From NCBI GenBank assembly GCA_033026295.1, contig CM065188.1, positions 558,001-622,000 of the forward strand: a stretch of 64,000 nt of DNA. Direction: 5' to 3'. This DNA is from Channa striata (Eukaryota > Chordata > Actinopteri > Anabantiformes > Channidae). Of this stretch, positions 46,390-56,486 are shown piece after piece; the stretch's first letter is position 1; each line of letters begins with the position of its first letter. A model generated the notes under the pieces. That model was not told the DNA's origin and made no database searches. It was given only the letters and a program-made list of their open reading frames with translations. The position numbers were made by a program, and so were the translations under genes.

Positions 46390-47250
46390 TCTGGAAAAAC
46401 TTTACTTTGGACTTACTAATAGCAGATTATATATGTAGAGAGAAAAAAGTAATGGTTCTAGAATGGATCCTTGCGGGACACCTATGGAGGGGAGGTGAGT
46501 CTTTATTATTGACTCTGACTGACTGTGATTTGATAAATAAGATTCAATGCATTTTATGGCACCTAATTAGAAAAAATATCTACCAAATCTGGTTAATAAA
46601 TAGTTTTTTAACAGTGTCAAAAGCCTTTTTGAGATTAATAAACAGAGCACTAACCACACCACCTTGATAATTTTCTGTAAAGAAGTAGTTAGCAGTCCCG
46701 GGAGTATGTAGCTCTGAAACGAATTTGCTCTTGGTGCAGAGCAACAGAACCGGTGTTCGATTTGTCATTATTTGTCGAGCAATGAGTTTCTCTGTGACAT
46801 TAGACACTTTAGGTAGGATACTGATTGGTCTATAATTGCATACTAACAAGGGCTCTCCACTTTACAGATTGGGTCCACAGCTGCCAACACATTAGGAAAT
46901 AGGGCTTGAGAAATTTTTAATTTTAAATGGGTGATTAATGTGTAACTAAGCACTTTCAGCGTAAAAGTATCTATACCAAAGACATCCTTTGTTCTGGATG
47001 GCTTGATAGATCTTATTGTCTGTGAAACTTCAAATTCTGTTGTATTGATTGGACAAACATTTGTTATGCTGGATGAAAAACACTGAGTAATAGTTGATAC
47101 AGTGTCAAAGAAGAAATTATTATAGGCATCTGCTACTGCACGTGTACCGTGTATCTTAATTTCTAGATTTATTTTTCCTTTTGTATCCTGGCCTATATAT
47201 AGATATTTTTTACTTGGTTCCTGGTTGCTTTGCTTTTCCCTCAAGAAAAA
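46390..47250 (-). pseudogene. Non-LTR reverse-transcriptase fragment, frame broken
   Basis: Minus-strand segments: 46843-47244 has the pre-RT and finger region (YNNFFFDTVSTI, SRTKDVFGIDTF); 46580-46849 has 'CNYRPISILPKVSNVTEKLI' and 'KKAFDTVKK', motifs of RT blocks 2 and 3-4; a further frame at about 46435-46490 gives 'GVPQGSILEPLLFSLYI'. The YADD block is absent, so the fragment ends inside the RT palm. It is a Jockey/CR1-type LINE, a different family from those at 39458 and 60150. Several frameshifts; not functional. Confidence 0.75.
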
Positions 47251-49879
47251 ACCCTTAGCCTTTCTTTTGCTTTTGATCTCTATTCCTTAATTTTTTTTAT
47301 TAGTTTTATTGCATGTCAGGTTTAGAATGTCAGATTGTATCGAAGGTAATATTTTCTTTTGCGTTTGTAATTAATTTTAAGAATGACTCACTGTCCTTTT
47401 ATATGATCCAGTCAATCTGCTGCACAACATTTTAAAAACTCCTGTTTATTTTTCGGGGATTCATACAAACTGGAAGAATGAAAGGAAAGAAACTACAGTA
47501 GTTTTTACAAACAGAAAGAAGATGCTAAGAAATATAACTAATGACTGTAATATGGCAGAACACACAGAAAACAAATTATGACATATTGATCCAGATAGAA
47601 ATTTCTTCATAAACACCACTAATCACTGTGACTTCTATTCTATCACTTCTATTCTATTACACTGTCTGTAATTAATTTACATTGCAAACGTTTAAATGCA
47701 AACTGTGATTAAGAGTGATTAAAAAACTGATCTAGGGAGTGTAACATTTTTTGAAAAACAAAAGTAAGACAAATTTTAAAAACTTGTTACTAGAGATAAT
47801 TTGTCTAATAAAGCCCAGTGATGACTTGTGTGGTTCACTTGTTAAAATGTAAAATAATTACAAAAGAGCTTAATTAACAAACATAATGTAGTTGAGCTTT
47901 TACTGTACATCCACACAGTTGAAATACAATCAAAATGTGGTTTGTCATTGTGTTGCAGAAACAAACAATCCCTTCCCTAAAAAAGGACATTGTCTGGATG
48001 TGAGCATATGTTGCTTCAAAACCTGTCTGTATCATTCAGCCTTCACAGATGTGCAAGTTACCAATGCTCCATGTATTAATGTTCTCTCACACATCACAGA
48101 TGCTCGATTTGAAGTGTGCATTGATAACAAGTTAGATGGTCCATCTCCTTTTTACCTTGGAGGGAGCAGCGTCCAAGATTTATTGATCTACTTTGTGAAC
48201 GTCAAAACCATGTTAATCCAGGTTCAGGTCTGAGCAGAGAGGTGGAGGTGTGTTCCTGTTCATTTGTGCTGACAAGAAAATAAAATTTTATTCATCAGAT
48301 TTACTGCTTTGTTCTCCTTGCTCCACCACTCTTATCTCAGTCTCACTCACTGACTTCGGGAGGAGGAAGCCACTGATCAGTGCCAGTTTCTGTCTAATCA
48401 TGTGACATGGTTCAGCACCTTTAACAGACTGAACGTCCATACAACTGTAACCATGAGTGAGACAAACGCAGCTGTGCAGTGGGAGCTTCATTAACTCTCC
48501 ATATCAGTTTTCTCTGTTGCACCGCAACTAAAAAGACTGCAGTGATCCTGTGGTTAATGCAGAGCTTTTAGGAGCTCACTGATTGAAAACTACCTGGACT
48601 TCTCCCCCTAATATGAATAATGTCATTTGTTTCTCAATTTTGAAAGCACCAATTTTAACAGTATATTGACTATTTATCTGTGTTCACGTGTTACAGCTGG
48701 AGGACGACAGCGGAAAACAGAGGAGAGAGCTACAGCACAGACTCTTTAATCAGTCTGTGGTGGAAAGTGAATTATTTACTCTTTCATTTAGCTCCATTAA
48801 CGATCACTTTTTATTGTTTTTGCTGCATTAGCATCAAATGCACACTATTAAGGGGCTATGTTTGCCGTATATATAATTTCAATGAAACACTCCACCAACA
48901 GATGTGCCCAAACTGGCTCAAATAAAAAAGATTAATGTGATTAAGCACAAATCAAAGTCAGAGCCACTTTGCTACTAAACCCAAGACCAAACATGGCATA
49001 AAGCTCCATGTTTGAGGAATGATTTTGTTGTGCAGAGCAGGGCCCATGGTCATTTCTGAGGCAAATATGGGCAATGTTTTGAGAATGCCATTATCAAAGA
49101 GGCTGCAGCACCATCCATCAGAGCTAATTTTGGATCAGATCACTGTTTCTTTTAGGACAGTGATTCACTTTTACCAAAAACACCCATTCTGGTGCAAGCA
49201 GAGAGGCACTATAACCTTCAAAAATATCTTAAAATGAAAAGCCAGGGTAAAAATGAGGGTTTATGTCACAATATGTGAGTGATGGTCTGCTACTGCTAGA
49301 TGCACAACTGAATACATTATTTTTTTGTTACTTTTTTAAGTTTGAAGGGTCCTTGTTAAATAATGGGGGTAGCATGATGAGGGGAAAACCATGTAGGCAG
49401 TTGGAGCTAAGTGAGTTGGTGAGGATGAGCAGGCGCCATGGCAATGCAGAACAGGAGACAGATGGCAGTGCCCAGCACTGAAGTCCTCCTGATGAGAGCT
49501 GAAGGGACTGAGAGAAGAGACTTGAGAAGATAGGTGGGTTATAGTAGATAGAGTGCACTGACAAACACCACAAGGACAGATCTGTAATCCTGAAATCCCC
49601 ACAGGGAAATGTGTTCAAACACTGACACAGTCAAACGCAAGAGTGTGAAAATGCTCACTTTTGCTTCTAGTTACTACTTACAATGTCCAAATCCATTTCT
49701 CCCATTTAACATCATTAAAACTATTCAATAACTGGTCTAAATCCAAATTCAGAAGAAAGAAAGTAGATAACTTACAGATCCGAAAGGTGCCAGGCAGAGG
49801 CAAAACATCCAGGACAGAATTTGAGTCAGACAGGCGTGTTAGAAGGTACCAGGCTCAGCTGTACCAGAAGATCTATCCA
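47251..49879. other. No gene recognised
   Basis: AT-rich. The 113-codon plus frame at 47892-48233 and the 67-codon minus frame at 48288-48491 have no known domain and no clear splice borders. The minus frame's stop overlaps AATAAA, which I judge chance. Nothing else supported. Confidence 0.4.
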
Positions 49880-50062
49880 AATTATGTCATGATTCAGTCC
49901 CTCAGCCCCACTTCCTCCTCCGGACTCTTATTTTGTCACCCCTTTTCTCCACATCCTGTCCTGGCCCACTGTCACTCTACCAACTTCACCACCCTTGATT
50001 ACCCTCTATTGGTTTCACCTGCGGCCCCTGTCTATTTTTACCCGGACTTCACCACAGCTCGA

Positions 50063-50073
50063 GGCCAGATCGT
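50063..50073 (+). promoter_or_regulatory. Putative self-primer at RNA 5' end
   Basis: GGCCAGATCGT here is the exact complement, 11 of 11, of ACGATCTGGCC at 50688-50698, two bases after the LTR. In Tf1 the first 11 bases of the RNA fold back to the primer-binding site and are cut to serve as primer. Position 50063 is the expected distance from the TATA-like box. Confidence 0.65.
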
Positions 50074-50252
50074 CTTCCTTCATTTGACGGCCGTGCAGCC
50101 ACCAGGAAAGTTTCTTGCCACACCGGATTTATTCACGTTTGGATTTATTCTGTCGCATGTCTGCCTGTCACTCAGCCAACCTGCCCTCGCAGCCTTGCCG
50201 CACCAGACTTCTCCCGCCACTCACCTACAGTTCAAGATCTCTGGTAACCAGC

Positions 50253-50364
50253 CTCTGCAGCCACAGCTCTGCAGCCACAGCTCTGCAGCCACAGCTCTGC
50301 AGCCACAGCTCTGCAGCCACAGCTCTACAGCCACAGCTCTGCAGCCACAGCTCTACAGCCACAG
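50253..50364 (+). repeat. 14-base minisatellite, 8 units, in the LTR
   Basis: Units of ctctgcagccacag, two with 'ctctacag', follow without gaps. A 14-base period shifts frame each unit, so it gives the same 14-residue repeat in every frame and does not indicate coding. Confidence 0.95.
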
Positions 50365-50427
50365 CTTCTGCCACGACTCCCCCTTCAAGCTGCCTTCTGC
50401 CCCGACTCCCCACTCAAGTCGTCTTCT

Positions 50428-50590
50428 GCCATGACTTCCCCCTCGGGCCGCCTTCTGCCACGACTCCCCCCCTCGGGCCGCCTTCCGCCACGACTCCCCC
50501 CTCGGGCCGCCTTCCGCCACGACTCCCCCCTCGGGCCGCCTTCCGCCACGACTCCCCCCTCAGGCCGCATTCCGCCACAACTCCCCCCTC
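50428..50590 (+). repeat. 29-base GC-rich minisatellite, about 5-6 units, in the LTR
   Basis: Repeated 'gactcccccctcgggccgc' followed by 'cttccgccac'. The period of 29 is not a multiple of three. It falls in the R region of the LTR, before AATAAA. Confidence 0.9.
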
Positions 50591-50687
50591 ATCATTCACA
50601 GTACTTATTCTAATTATTCAATAAACATTCATAGTCTTCCCTCTGTGTCCTGTATTTCTGGGTCCAGACAAACGCATTCGTGACAGT

Positions 50688-50698
50688 ACGATCTGGCC
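50688..50698 (+). promoter_or_regulatory. Putative primer-binding site
   Basis: ACGATCTGGCC pairs with the RNA start motif at 50063-50073. A two-base gap (gt) separates it from the LTR end, as expected if integrase trims two bases from the cDNA end. It also overlaps the small palindrome CTGGCCAG. Confidence 0.65.
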
Positions 50699-50736
50699 AG
50701 ATAGTTGGACCCCCAGGACACCGGAGGGGAATCACC

Positions 50737-52458
50737 ATGGAACCACCTGCCCATAATCTCCCTGGTCAGCAACCCCACTTCCTCACCTCTGGGATACTGT
50801 CCATGCCCCCCCCCCAGCCGGTTCTGGATTCTGACCCGGTCTTCCTAAGTCCTTCGGAGGCCAAGAATATATGGAAGGAATTAAAGGGTCAAGCTTCGGA
50901 CTTCCTCTACCTTCCATCGGGTCAGGATCCAGAGATGCCCCACATACACCCCAGAGTTGCTTCACCAAGCAAGGACAGCCAAGGTAAATGTTACACCCGC
51001 ATCCAAACTCTCACCCCATGCACACTAGTCCCAGCCACAGTCACCTGTTCTCCTGTCCCCGGGTCCAACGTCTTGCCTGGTTCTGTTCCTGCTGTTGCTC
51101 CTGTCCCCCGTCCTGCACCTGTTCGTCCAGCTCCTACACCACAGTCTGCCCCGGTTCCCGCGGATTCTAAGTCACAGCCCAACGACACCTACACACTCAG
51201 GAAATCACCAGCCAGACGCCGTAAGTTCCATCACATCAGGTCTCCTAGCCCTCAAACCCCCTCTGACTCAACCGCCAAGACTCACTCTCCTCCTCCAGTG
51301 CCACCGGACCTTGTTCTGGACTCCACCCAACGCCTGCAAGGCCCTATACTGTGCCAGTTGCTGTTAAAACTTGGTGAGGCTATTGTGACCCCGGGAGACG
51401 TTGAGGCTCGCTGTGCGGCAGCAAGGCAGTTAGAGGGCCTTGTTGAATCCAGGCCCTGGTTGATGGATCTGCCTGGGATGCACCGGGTCATGGAGAGGGT
51501 GAGCGCCTTCAGGAGGGATATTTCTGTTCTGTTTCAATCCACTGTTCCCGAGCCAGCCAACTACTCCCCGGACCCGGAGGTTGTCGCAGAGTCCCTTAAC
51601 CCCCCACCAGAACTCGCTGATGCTCCTGTTCCGGCCCTGGCCTCTGCTCATGCCTCAGCCTCACATTCACAAGTAATCCTGCATGGTCCTGTTTCCGAGG
51701 GGGCCGTCGACTACACCGGCTCCGCACCCGTCCCTGTTTCTGGCCTTGTTTCCGAGGGGGCCGTCGAATGCACCGGCCCCGCACCTGTTCCTGTCTCCGA
51801 GGGGGCCGTCGAATGCACCGGCCCCGCACCTGTTCCTGTGTCCGAGGGGGCCGTCGAATGCACCGGCCCCGCACCTGTTCCTGTCTCCGAGGGGGCCGTC
51901 GAATGCACCGGCCCCGCACCTGTTCCTGTCTCCGAGGGGGCCGTCGAGTGCACCGGTCCCGCACCTGTTCCTGTTCCTGTCCCGGCGCCGAGGTCAGCTG
52001 CGGCTCGTCCGGCGCCAGTCCCTGTGCCGAGGTCAGCTGCGGCTCGTCCGGCGCATGTCCATCCAGTTCCTGTTCCAGTCCCTGTGCCGAGGTCAGCTGC
52101 GGCTCGTCCGGCGCATGTCCGTCAAGTTCCTGCGCCGAGACTCCCGGAGGGCTTCTCTTGTCGACGCCGGCCCCCAGCTCGGCGCCCTGTCCGCTCTCCG
52201 GAGGGCTTCCCACGCCGACGCCGGCCCCCAGCTCGGCGTTCTGCCCGGCCCCCGGAGGGCTTCCCACGTCGACGCCGGCCCCCGGAGGGCTTCTCTCGTC
52301 GACGCCGGCCCCCAGCTCGGCGCCCTGTCCGCTCTCCGGAGGGCTTCTCACGTCGACGTCGGCCCCCAGCTCGGCGTTCCGCCCGGCCCCCGGAGGGCTT
52401 CTCACGTCGCCGCCGACCTCCATCATCGGCCTGGCTCGGCTCACAGTACTTATTCTAA
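50737..52458 (+). CDS. Pro/Arg-rich element protein, 573 residues, unknown function
   Basis: The start is ATG 50737 in an excellent context (ATCACCATGG); an in-frame GTG further up lies in the LTR end. The N-terminal about 200 residues are proline/serine-rich with 'FLSPSEAKNIWKELKGQA' near residue 38-55. Residues about 205-265 form a more ordered block with 'LLLKLGEAIVTPGDVEARCA' and 'ESRPWLMDLPGMHRVMERV', kept recognisably in copy A. Residues about 318-412 hold six VSEGAV(E/D)CTGPAPVP-like units of 15, and about 468-568 hold units like EGFSRRRRPPARRSARPP of 18. The C-terminus is strongly basic. The frame ends in the 3' LTR remnant, so its true C-terminus is probably lost. It has no zinc knuckle or protease motif. 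It could be a Gag-like RNA-binding protein, but that is inference. Confidence 0.55.
   Translation: MEPPAHNLPGQQPHFLTSGILSMPPPQPVLDSDPVFLSPSEAKNIWKELKGQASDFLYLPSGQDPEMPHIHPRVASPSKDSQGKCYTRIQTLTPCTLVPATVTCSPVPGSNVLPGSVPAVAPVPRPAPVRPAPTPQSAPVPADSKSQPNDTYTLRKSPARRRKFHHIRSPSPQTPSDSTAKTHSPPPVPPDLVLDSTQRLQGPILCQLLLKLGEAIVTPGDVEARCAAARQLEGLVESRPWLMDLPGMHRVMERVSAFRRDISVLFQSTVPEPANYSPDPEVVAESLNPPPELADAPVPALASAHASASHSQVILHGPVSEGAVDYTGSAPVPVSGLVSEGAVECTGPAPVPVSEGAVECTGPAPVPVSEGAVECTGPAPVPVSEGAVECTGPAPVPVSEGAVECTGPAPVPVPVPAPRSAAARPAPVPVPRSAAARPAHVHPVPVPVPVPRSAAARPAHVRQVPAPRLPEGFSCRRRPPARRPVRSPEGFPRRRRPPARRSARPPEGFPRRRRPPEGFSRRRRPPARRPVRSPEGFSRRRRPPARRSARPPEGFSRRRRPPSSAWLGSQYLF
51691..51975 (+). repeat. 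45-base in-frame minisatellite, six units
   Basis: Units of 45 bases (ccgagggggccgtcgaatgc followed by accggccccgcacctgttcct) encode 15-residue repeats. The first unit is diverged and followed by a 9-base spacer. Copy A holds a single diverged unit near 42955, so the expansion is recent. Confidence 0.92.
52140..52440 (+). repeat. 54-base in-frame minisatellite
   Basis: Units encode EGF(S/P)RRRRPPARR plus SARPP or PVRSP (18 residues, 54 bases); one shortened unit is 30 bases, also a multiple of three. GTCGAC-type sites recur. Long frames on the other strand and in other frames are shadows of this GC-rich repeat. Confidence 0.88.
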
Positions 52459-52530
52459 TTATTCAATAAACATTCATAGTGTTCCCCCTGTGTCCTGTAT
52501 TTCTGGGTCCAGACAAACGCATTCGTGACA
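52441..52530 (+). repeat. 3' LTR remnant of copy B
   Basis: These 90 bases (tcacagtacttattctaatt to cgtgaca) match the end of the 5' LTR with about three differences. The first about 710 bases of the 3' LTR are absent, though the outer target duplication is intact. Confidence 0.88.
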
Positions 52531-52744
52531 AATTAATTCATATGATCGAGTGTCAACTGGACAGGGGCAAGATGAGACAGTCTGGCAGAGTAACCGAGTC
52601 AGAGCCGGGTTCATACAACCACGTTCACAGGTGTGACTGCTCTGACTGATGACCAAGGAGAAATGGAAATGTGACATCCTGACCGTTGTCGGCTGAATGT
52701 CCATGCTGAGAAACAACGAGCTACTGTTTCAGACTAAGAGAGGG

Positions 52745-53470
52745 TTAAATAACTCCCCCAGGCCCCCAGTACTACCGCAAGAAATCTCTGAGTCTTTTGA
52801 ACAGGATTTGTCATTTAGCTCACACATAAAACAAATCTCTAGAACTGCCATCTTCCACCTACGGAACGTTGCCAAAATTAGGAGCATCCTGTCTCAAAGC
52901 AATGCTGAAAATCTGGTTCATGCATTTGTTACTTCTAGATGGGACTGTAATTCTCTACTTTCAGGCTGCCCCAGTACCTCTCTAAAATCTTCAATTAATC
53001 CAAAATGCTGCAGCAAGATTACTGACTGGGATTGGTAAGAGAGATCATATTTCACCTTCATTAGCTTCTCTCCATTGGCTTCCCATTAAATGTAGAATAG
53101 AATTTAAAACCCTTCTTCTTACCTATAAAGCTCTAAGCGGTCCTAACTAAAAGGCCTCCTAGTACAAGATCATCCTAATGGACCACTTCGGTGTCAGAAT
53201 GCAGGCTTACTTGTGGTTCCCAGAATGGGAGGCATAGCCTTTAGTTATCAAGCTCATCTCCTTTGGAACCAGCTCCCAGTCCAGATTCAGGAAGCAGACA
53301 CCCTCTCTACTTTTAAGACTAGGCTCAAAACCTTCATCTTTGATAAAACCTATAGTTAGTTATAGTCATGTTGCTATAGGCTCAGACTGCTGGGGGACCA
53401 ACCCCTGAAGCACTTTCCTACTCTAATCCCACATTTATATCTCACCATTACATTAACTCTTTACACGTTC
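52745..53470 (+). pseudogene. Rex1-like LINE ORF2 C-terminus and 3' region
   Basis: The plus frame 52697-53038 reads 'DLSFSSHIKQISRTAIFHLR', 'AKIRSILSQSNAENLVHAF' and 'LSGCPS', the block after the RT domain in CR1/Rex1 LINEs. After a frameshift near 53000-53030 it continues with 'SLHWLPIKCRIEFKTLLL' and then 'EADTLSTFKTRLKTFIFDKT' at 53290-53350. The 3' untranslated part follows to about 53470, but the tail with TTGAA repeats is missing. It is the same family as 15255-15937 and shows more of its coding region. Confidence 0.8.
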
Positions 53471-55374
53471 TGGACTAGACTTGTACATTATTGTTATTAG
53501 CAGCAGTTGGTGTTTAATATAGTGGAATATGTGACTAGGTAACTAGTACCCTTTTGTCTCTTCTTTGTTGATTCACAAATATTTGTTTCGTGATTTATAA
53601 AATGTTGATAAAATCTGATAAATCTGGTAATCCTTTTTTGCTAATGTTTTGTTGCATAATTTCATATCAATGTGTGTGTGGTTGGAGAGGGGTTGTGTGT
53701 TTGTAGAATTGCTTTATGTAACAGTATTCTCATGTCACCACTGGACTTGTTTTATCACATCTTATGTCGTTGATATTCATATATATATTCATAGATATTT
53801 ATGTGCAATAATAACATAAAACAACAATAATAAAAATGATAATGACGATACACTTGCACATCTCTGAAGTCCCTGCCCCCTGTGAGCTTGTGTAACAGTC
53901 ATGGCTCTACATCCTTCATCTTGCTGAAGTGTAAATGTGAACACACAGCCCCTCCTCTGCTCCGCCACGACAACATTCAATTAATAACAGATTGTCACGG
54001 AGATTTGGCACATGCTTCTCAATCATTTGGCAAAAAGAGCGACCGTTTCTGCTCCACTGCCCACCGCTGTCTGACCGCTGGGCGGGGACTGCGTGCTGCT
54101 GCCGTCAGAGATGCTCTATATCCGACAAGAACGCTCACTCGGGGAGGCAAAGCGTGCCCCACAATTTCCCATTATATTGATTCCGTCTTTCCATTAACGA
54201 GTGATTGCGAGTTATTCAATAACTGTAAACATCCTTTGATATTTGTTTTTTGTTCACCATATTGATTAATGTTTTAATTCCTAAGGTTTTAATGATGTTG
54301 AATTATTTATTGAATTATTATGCTTATACACTGTGCATGCAATTCACTTGGTTTCCATGAAAACATTCTCCCCGTTAAAACGTCATTCTCAACGGAAACA
54401 TACGACTGTCGATGAAGACATTATCAGAAAATGGGTCCTTGGTAAATCATTGTGTTTTGCAGTTTGTGTATTTGGTCATTTTGAGCCTCTTTTAGTTTCA
54501 AGTGTGTGTTCATCATTTAAAAAAAACGTTTAGCATCTTTTTGTGGTTTTGCAACTTTGTGTCTTTTATCTTAGCTGGAATTTGAATGTAACTTCAGGCA
54601 ACATCTCCAGTTCCAATAGACTCCCAGTTCATTAACCCACTGATCAGCCCAAAACTACTTGACAACTCTGCATGTGTAACCTTAGGAATAGTCTGACATT
54701 ATCAGTCTGGTCTTGATAGAAACGTTGGTGCTATTCATACAGAGCAGGCTGGTGGTTTTGAAGTTTTCCTGCTCTCCACAGCGTCCCTGAATGTTTCCAC
54801 CCATAATTTCACTTCACTGCAAGAAAAAAGTACCATGCTATAAATACTTCACTAAGAAAATAATACATATCAAACAATTAATCCAAATAATGTTTGAAGG
54901 TCACTTTTGGTAAATGTGGATCTGATTAATCCAGGTGGTTAGTCCACAATGACACATCAGCATTTATTAGGGTGTAATATTTTTATTTAGACAAACATTC
55001 CTACATTAAAACCAACTGGTCGTGGCTGATCGGTTTACATCTAAATCCAATAGTAAGCTCCAAATCAAGTTAAAACATATCAGAGTCAGCTGTAAGGCTG
55101 GAGGTTAGAGCAGTGGGTGGGTTTGTGCGTCCTGTTCCAGCTGAACTACAAGAGGACACGCTTCTCCTCAGCTGGTGCTGGCATAAATCAGGGGATGCAG
55201 ACAGGTTTATCATAGACCCATTATCATGGCTTGGAGCAAAAACAAGAGACGAACGAGCCAACACAGTCTCCTTTGTTGTGTTTTTGCAATGCGCCTTGGG
55301 TGTTGATATTCGGAAAGAAACCCCCCCTCCCCAGACCAGTGAAGCCAGGAGCTGACCAGGTGCTGCAGCACGGT
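53471..55374. other. Non-coding flank upstream of the CpG-rich block
   Basis: AT-rich, with a more GC-balanced patch at about 53870-54190 that has several CpGs and is not a recognised repeat. No exon can be supported. It may hold regulatory DNA for the promoter near 55.4 kb. Confidence 0.4.
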
Positions 55375-55685
55375 GTTTCTGAGCGGCGCCTGAAAGCGAC
55401 GCCCCTCGCCATCCGAGTGAGACGTCTTCACTTCCATCCCTTATGACGCTGTAGCAGCCGAGCCGCTGCCGGTTCGCTCCCTTCACTCCGCCCTGCTGGC
55501 TGCGTACGGCTCACCGTCTTTCACGGCAAGACACCGCGAAATAGAGAGGGCACAAAGGCGAGATAACCGCGGACCTGCGCCTTGACTGGACACGAACTGT
55601 GGATTTAAGGAGAGAAGAAAAGGAAAAGTTGAAGGTGTCAGTGCTGCGACAAGGAGCCGCACCACACTGCTGCCCAGTTAACAAG
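55375..55685 (+). promoter_or_regulatory. CpG-rich promoter with non-coding first exon
   Basis: About two dozen CpGs occur in 230 bases (55380-55600), in a window otherwise poor in CpG. A CRE-like 'gagacgtc' and 'tgacgc' lie at about 55418-55447; no TATA box is near. The block passes into a purine-rich stretch and ends 'aacaag' before a strong splice donor, gtaagc (GT at 55686). The simplest reading is a TATA-less promoter and 5' untranslated exon of a plus-strand gene whose coding exons lie beyond the window. The gene cannot be named from here. Confidence 0.5.
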
Positions 55686-56458
55686 GTAAGCACAACCAGC
55701 TGAGCTTCCTTTTTACGCACGGTAACCGGATAACGAGCTCGCATTTTACGCATGGGTGCTAGTGATGTGCTGGTGAATGAGGAGGAGGGCGATGAGTGAC
55801 CTCCAGTCGCTGGTCATTTTACAGCATCAGGGCCAGTCATTAGAAACATCATCGGCGTTTTTGTCTGCGAACTGCATCCCCTCTGTCCTCTGGAAACTTC
55901 AGATTTTCGAATGCTTCTCTTCTGGGTGAGGGCTCCAGCCATTCATTAGCATCATACAGTTTGAAATTAAGTCATTCAACGAAGAGAATGTGATTTAGAT
56001 CAGGAGAAACGGGGCCAGTGCTGATGTCTGTATTAAATATGAGCTGCTCCAGCAGGGCTGAGGGCTTTGACATCGCTGTTTCTTGGATAAGTAGACAGTA
56101 CTGCATGCAGTATCTACAGTATGTTTGTGGGGGTGTGTATGTGATAACTGTGCAGTTTGTGGGTTCCATGTCGCTTCTGTGTACCCCCCCCCCCCCTGCA
56201 CGATGTTCCTCCCTCTTTCTCTCTTACAGCACACACATAAGTCTCACTATAATTGCATGGATACTGAGTGACCTTAACCGCATCGCATAACCGCAACCCA
56301 AACTTTAAGCCTCACAAAAAAAAAAACAAACCCCCTAAATCGTACCCATCAACCTCCCTCTCATTCGGCCTTTTAAAGTTGTGACGCCCAGTCAAAATGT
56401 TCCCACAGCAATGGCACTGAAGTCAAATTTGTCTGTACTATAACAGAAACACATGCAG

Positions 56459-56486
56459 ACACACACACACACACACACACACACAC
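56459..56486. repeat. CA microsatellite
   Basis: About 14 CA units. Confidence 0.95.

Larger units (their letters stand above)
49885..50685 (+). repeat. 5' LTR of copy B
   Basis: It starts TGTCATGATTCAG and ends CGTGACA. TATA-like TATTTTTA lies at 50033-50040, 30 bases before the putative RNA start at 50063. The polyadenylation signal AATAAA is at 50620-50625. This gives U3 of about 178 bases, a long R and a short U5. The 257- and 169-codon frames inside are products of pyrimidine-rich tandem repeats and are not genes. Confidence 0.8.
49885..52530 (+). mobile_element. Non-autonomous self-priming LTR retrotransposon, copy B
   Basis: The 2646-base element is bounded by a perfect 5-base duplication, AATTA (49880-49884 and 52531-52535). 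It has a full 5' LTR (49885-50685), a putative self-primer binding site, a 573-codon reading frame, and only the last 90 bases of a 3' LTR. I see no protease, reverse transcriptase, RNase H, integrase or zinc knuckle, so it needs proteins in trans. Known Tf1/sushi elements of the Ty3/Gypsy group prime reverse transcription with the first bases of their own RNA, and this element fits that design. Copy A (38478) has the same type of internal region, so the lack of pol is a family trait and not damage to one copy. Confidence 0.8.

Noticed and set aside
48288..48491. 67-codon minus frame whose stop overlaps AATAAA, possible last exon
   Set aside because: No convincing acceptor upstream, no downstream GT-rich element checked, and AATAAA is common in such AT-rich DNA.
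49661..50434. 257-codon plus frame
   Set aside because: It begins outside the element, crosses the LTR start and owes its length to the 14-base repeat, which is open in all frames.
51596..52444. Minus-strand open frame of 282 codons
   Set aside because: It is the complement of the GC-rich in-frame repeats of the plus-strand element frame; repeats with few A/T triplets stay open in several frames.
51683..52528. Plus-strand frames of 281 and 233 codons overlapping the main frame
   Set aside because: Same reason: shadows of the 45- and 54-base repeats. They have poor starts and lack the block conserved with copy A.
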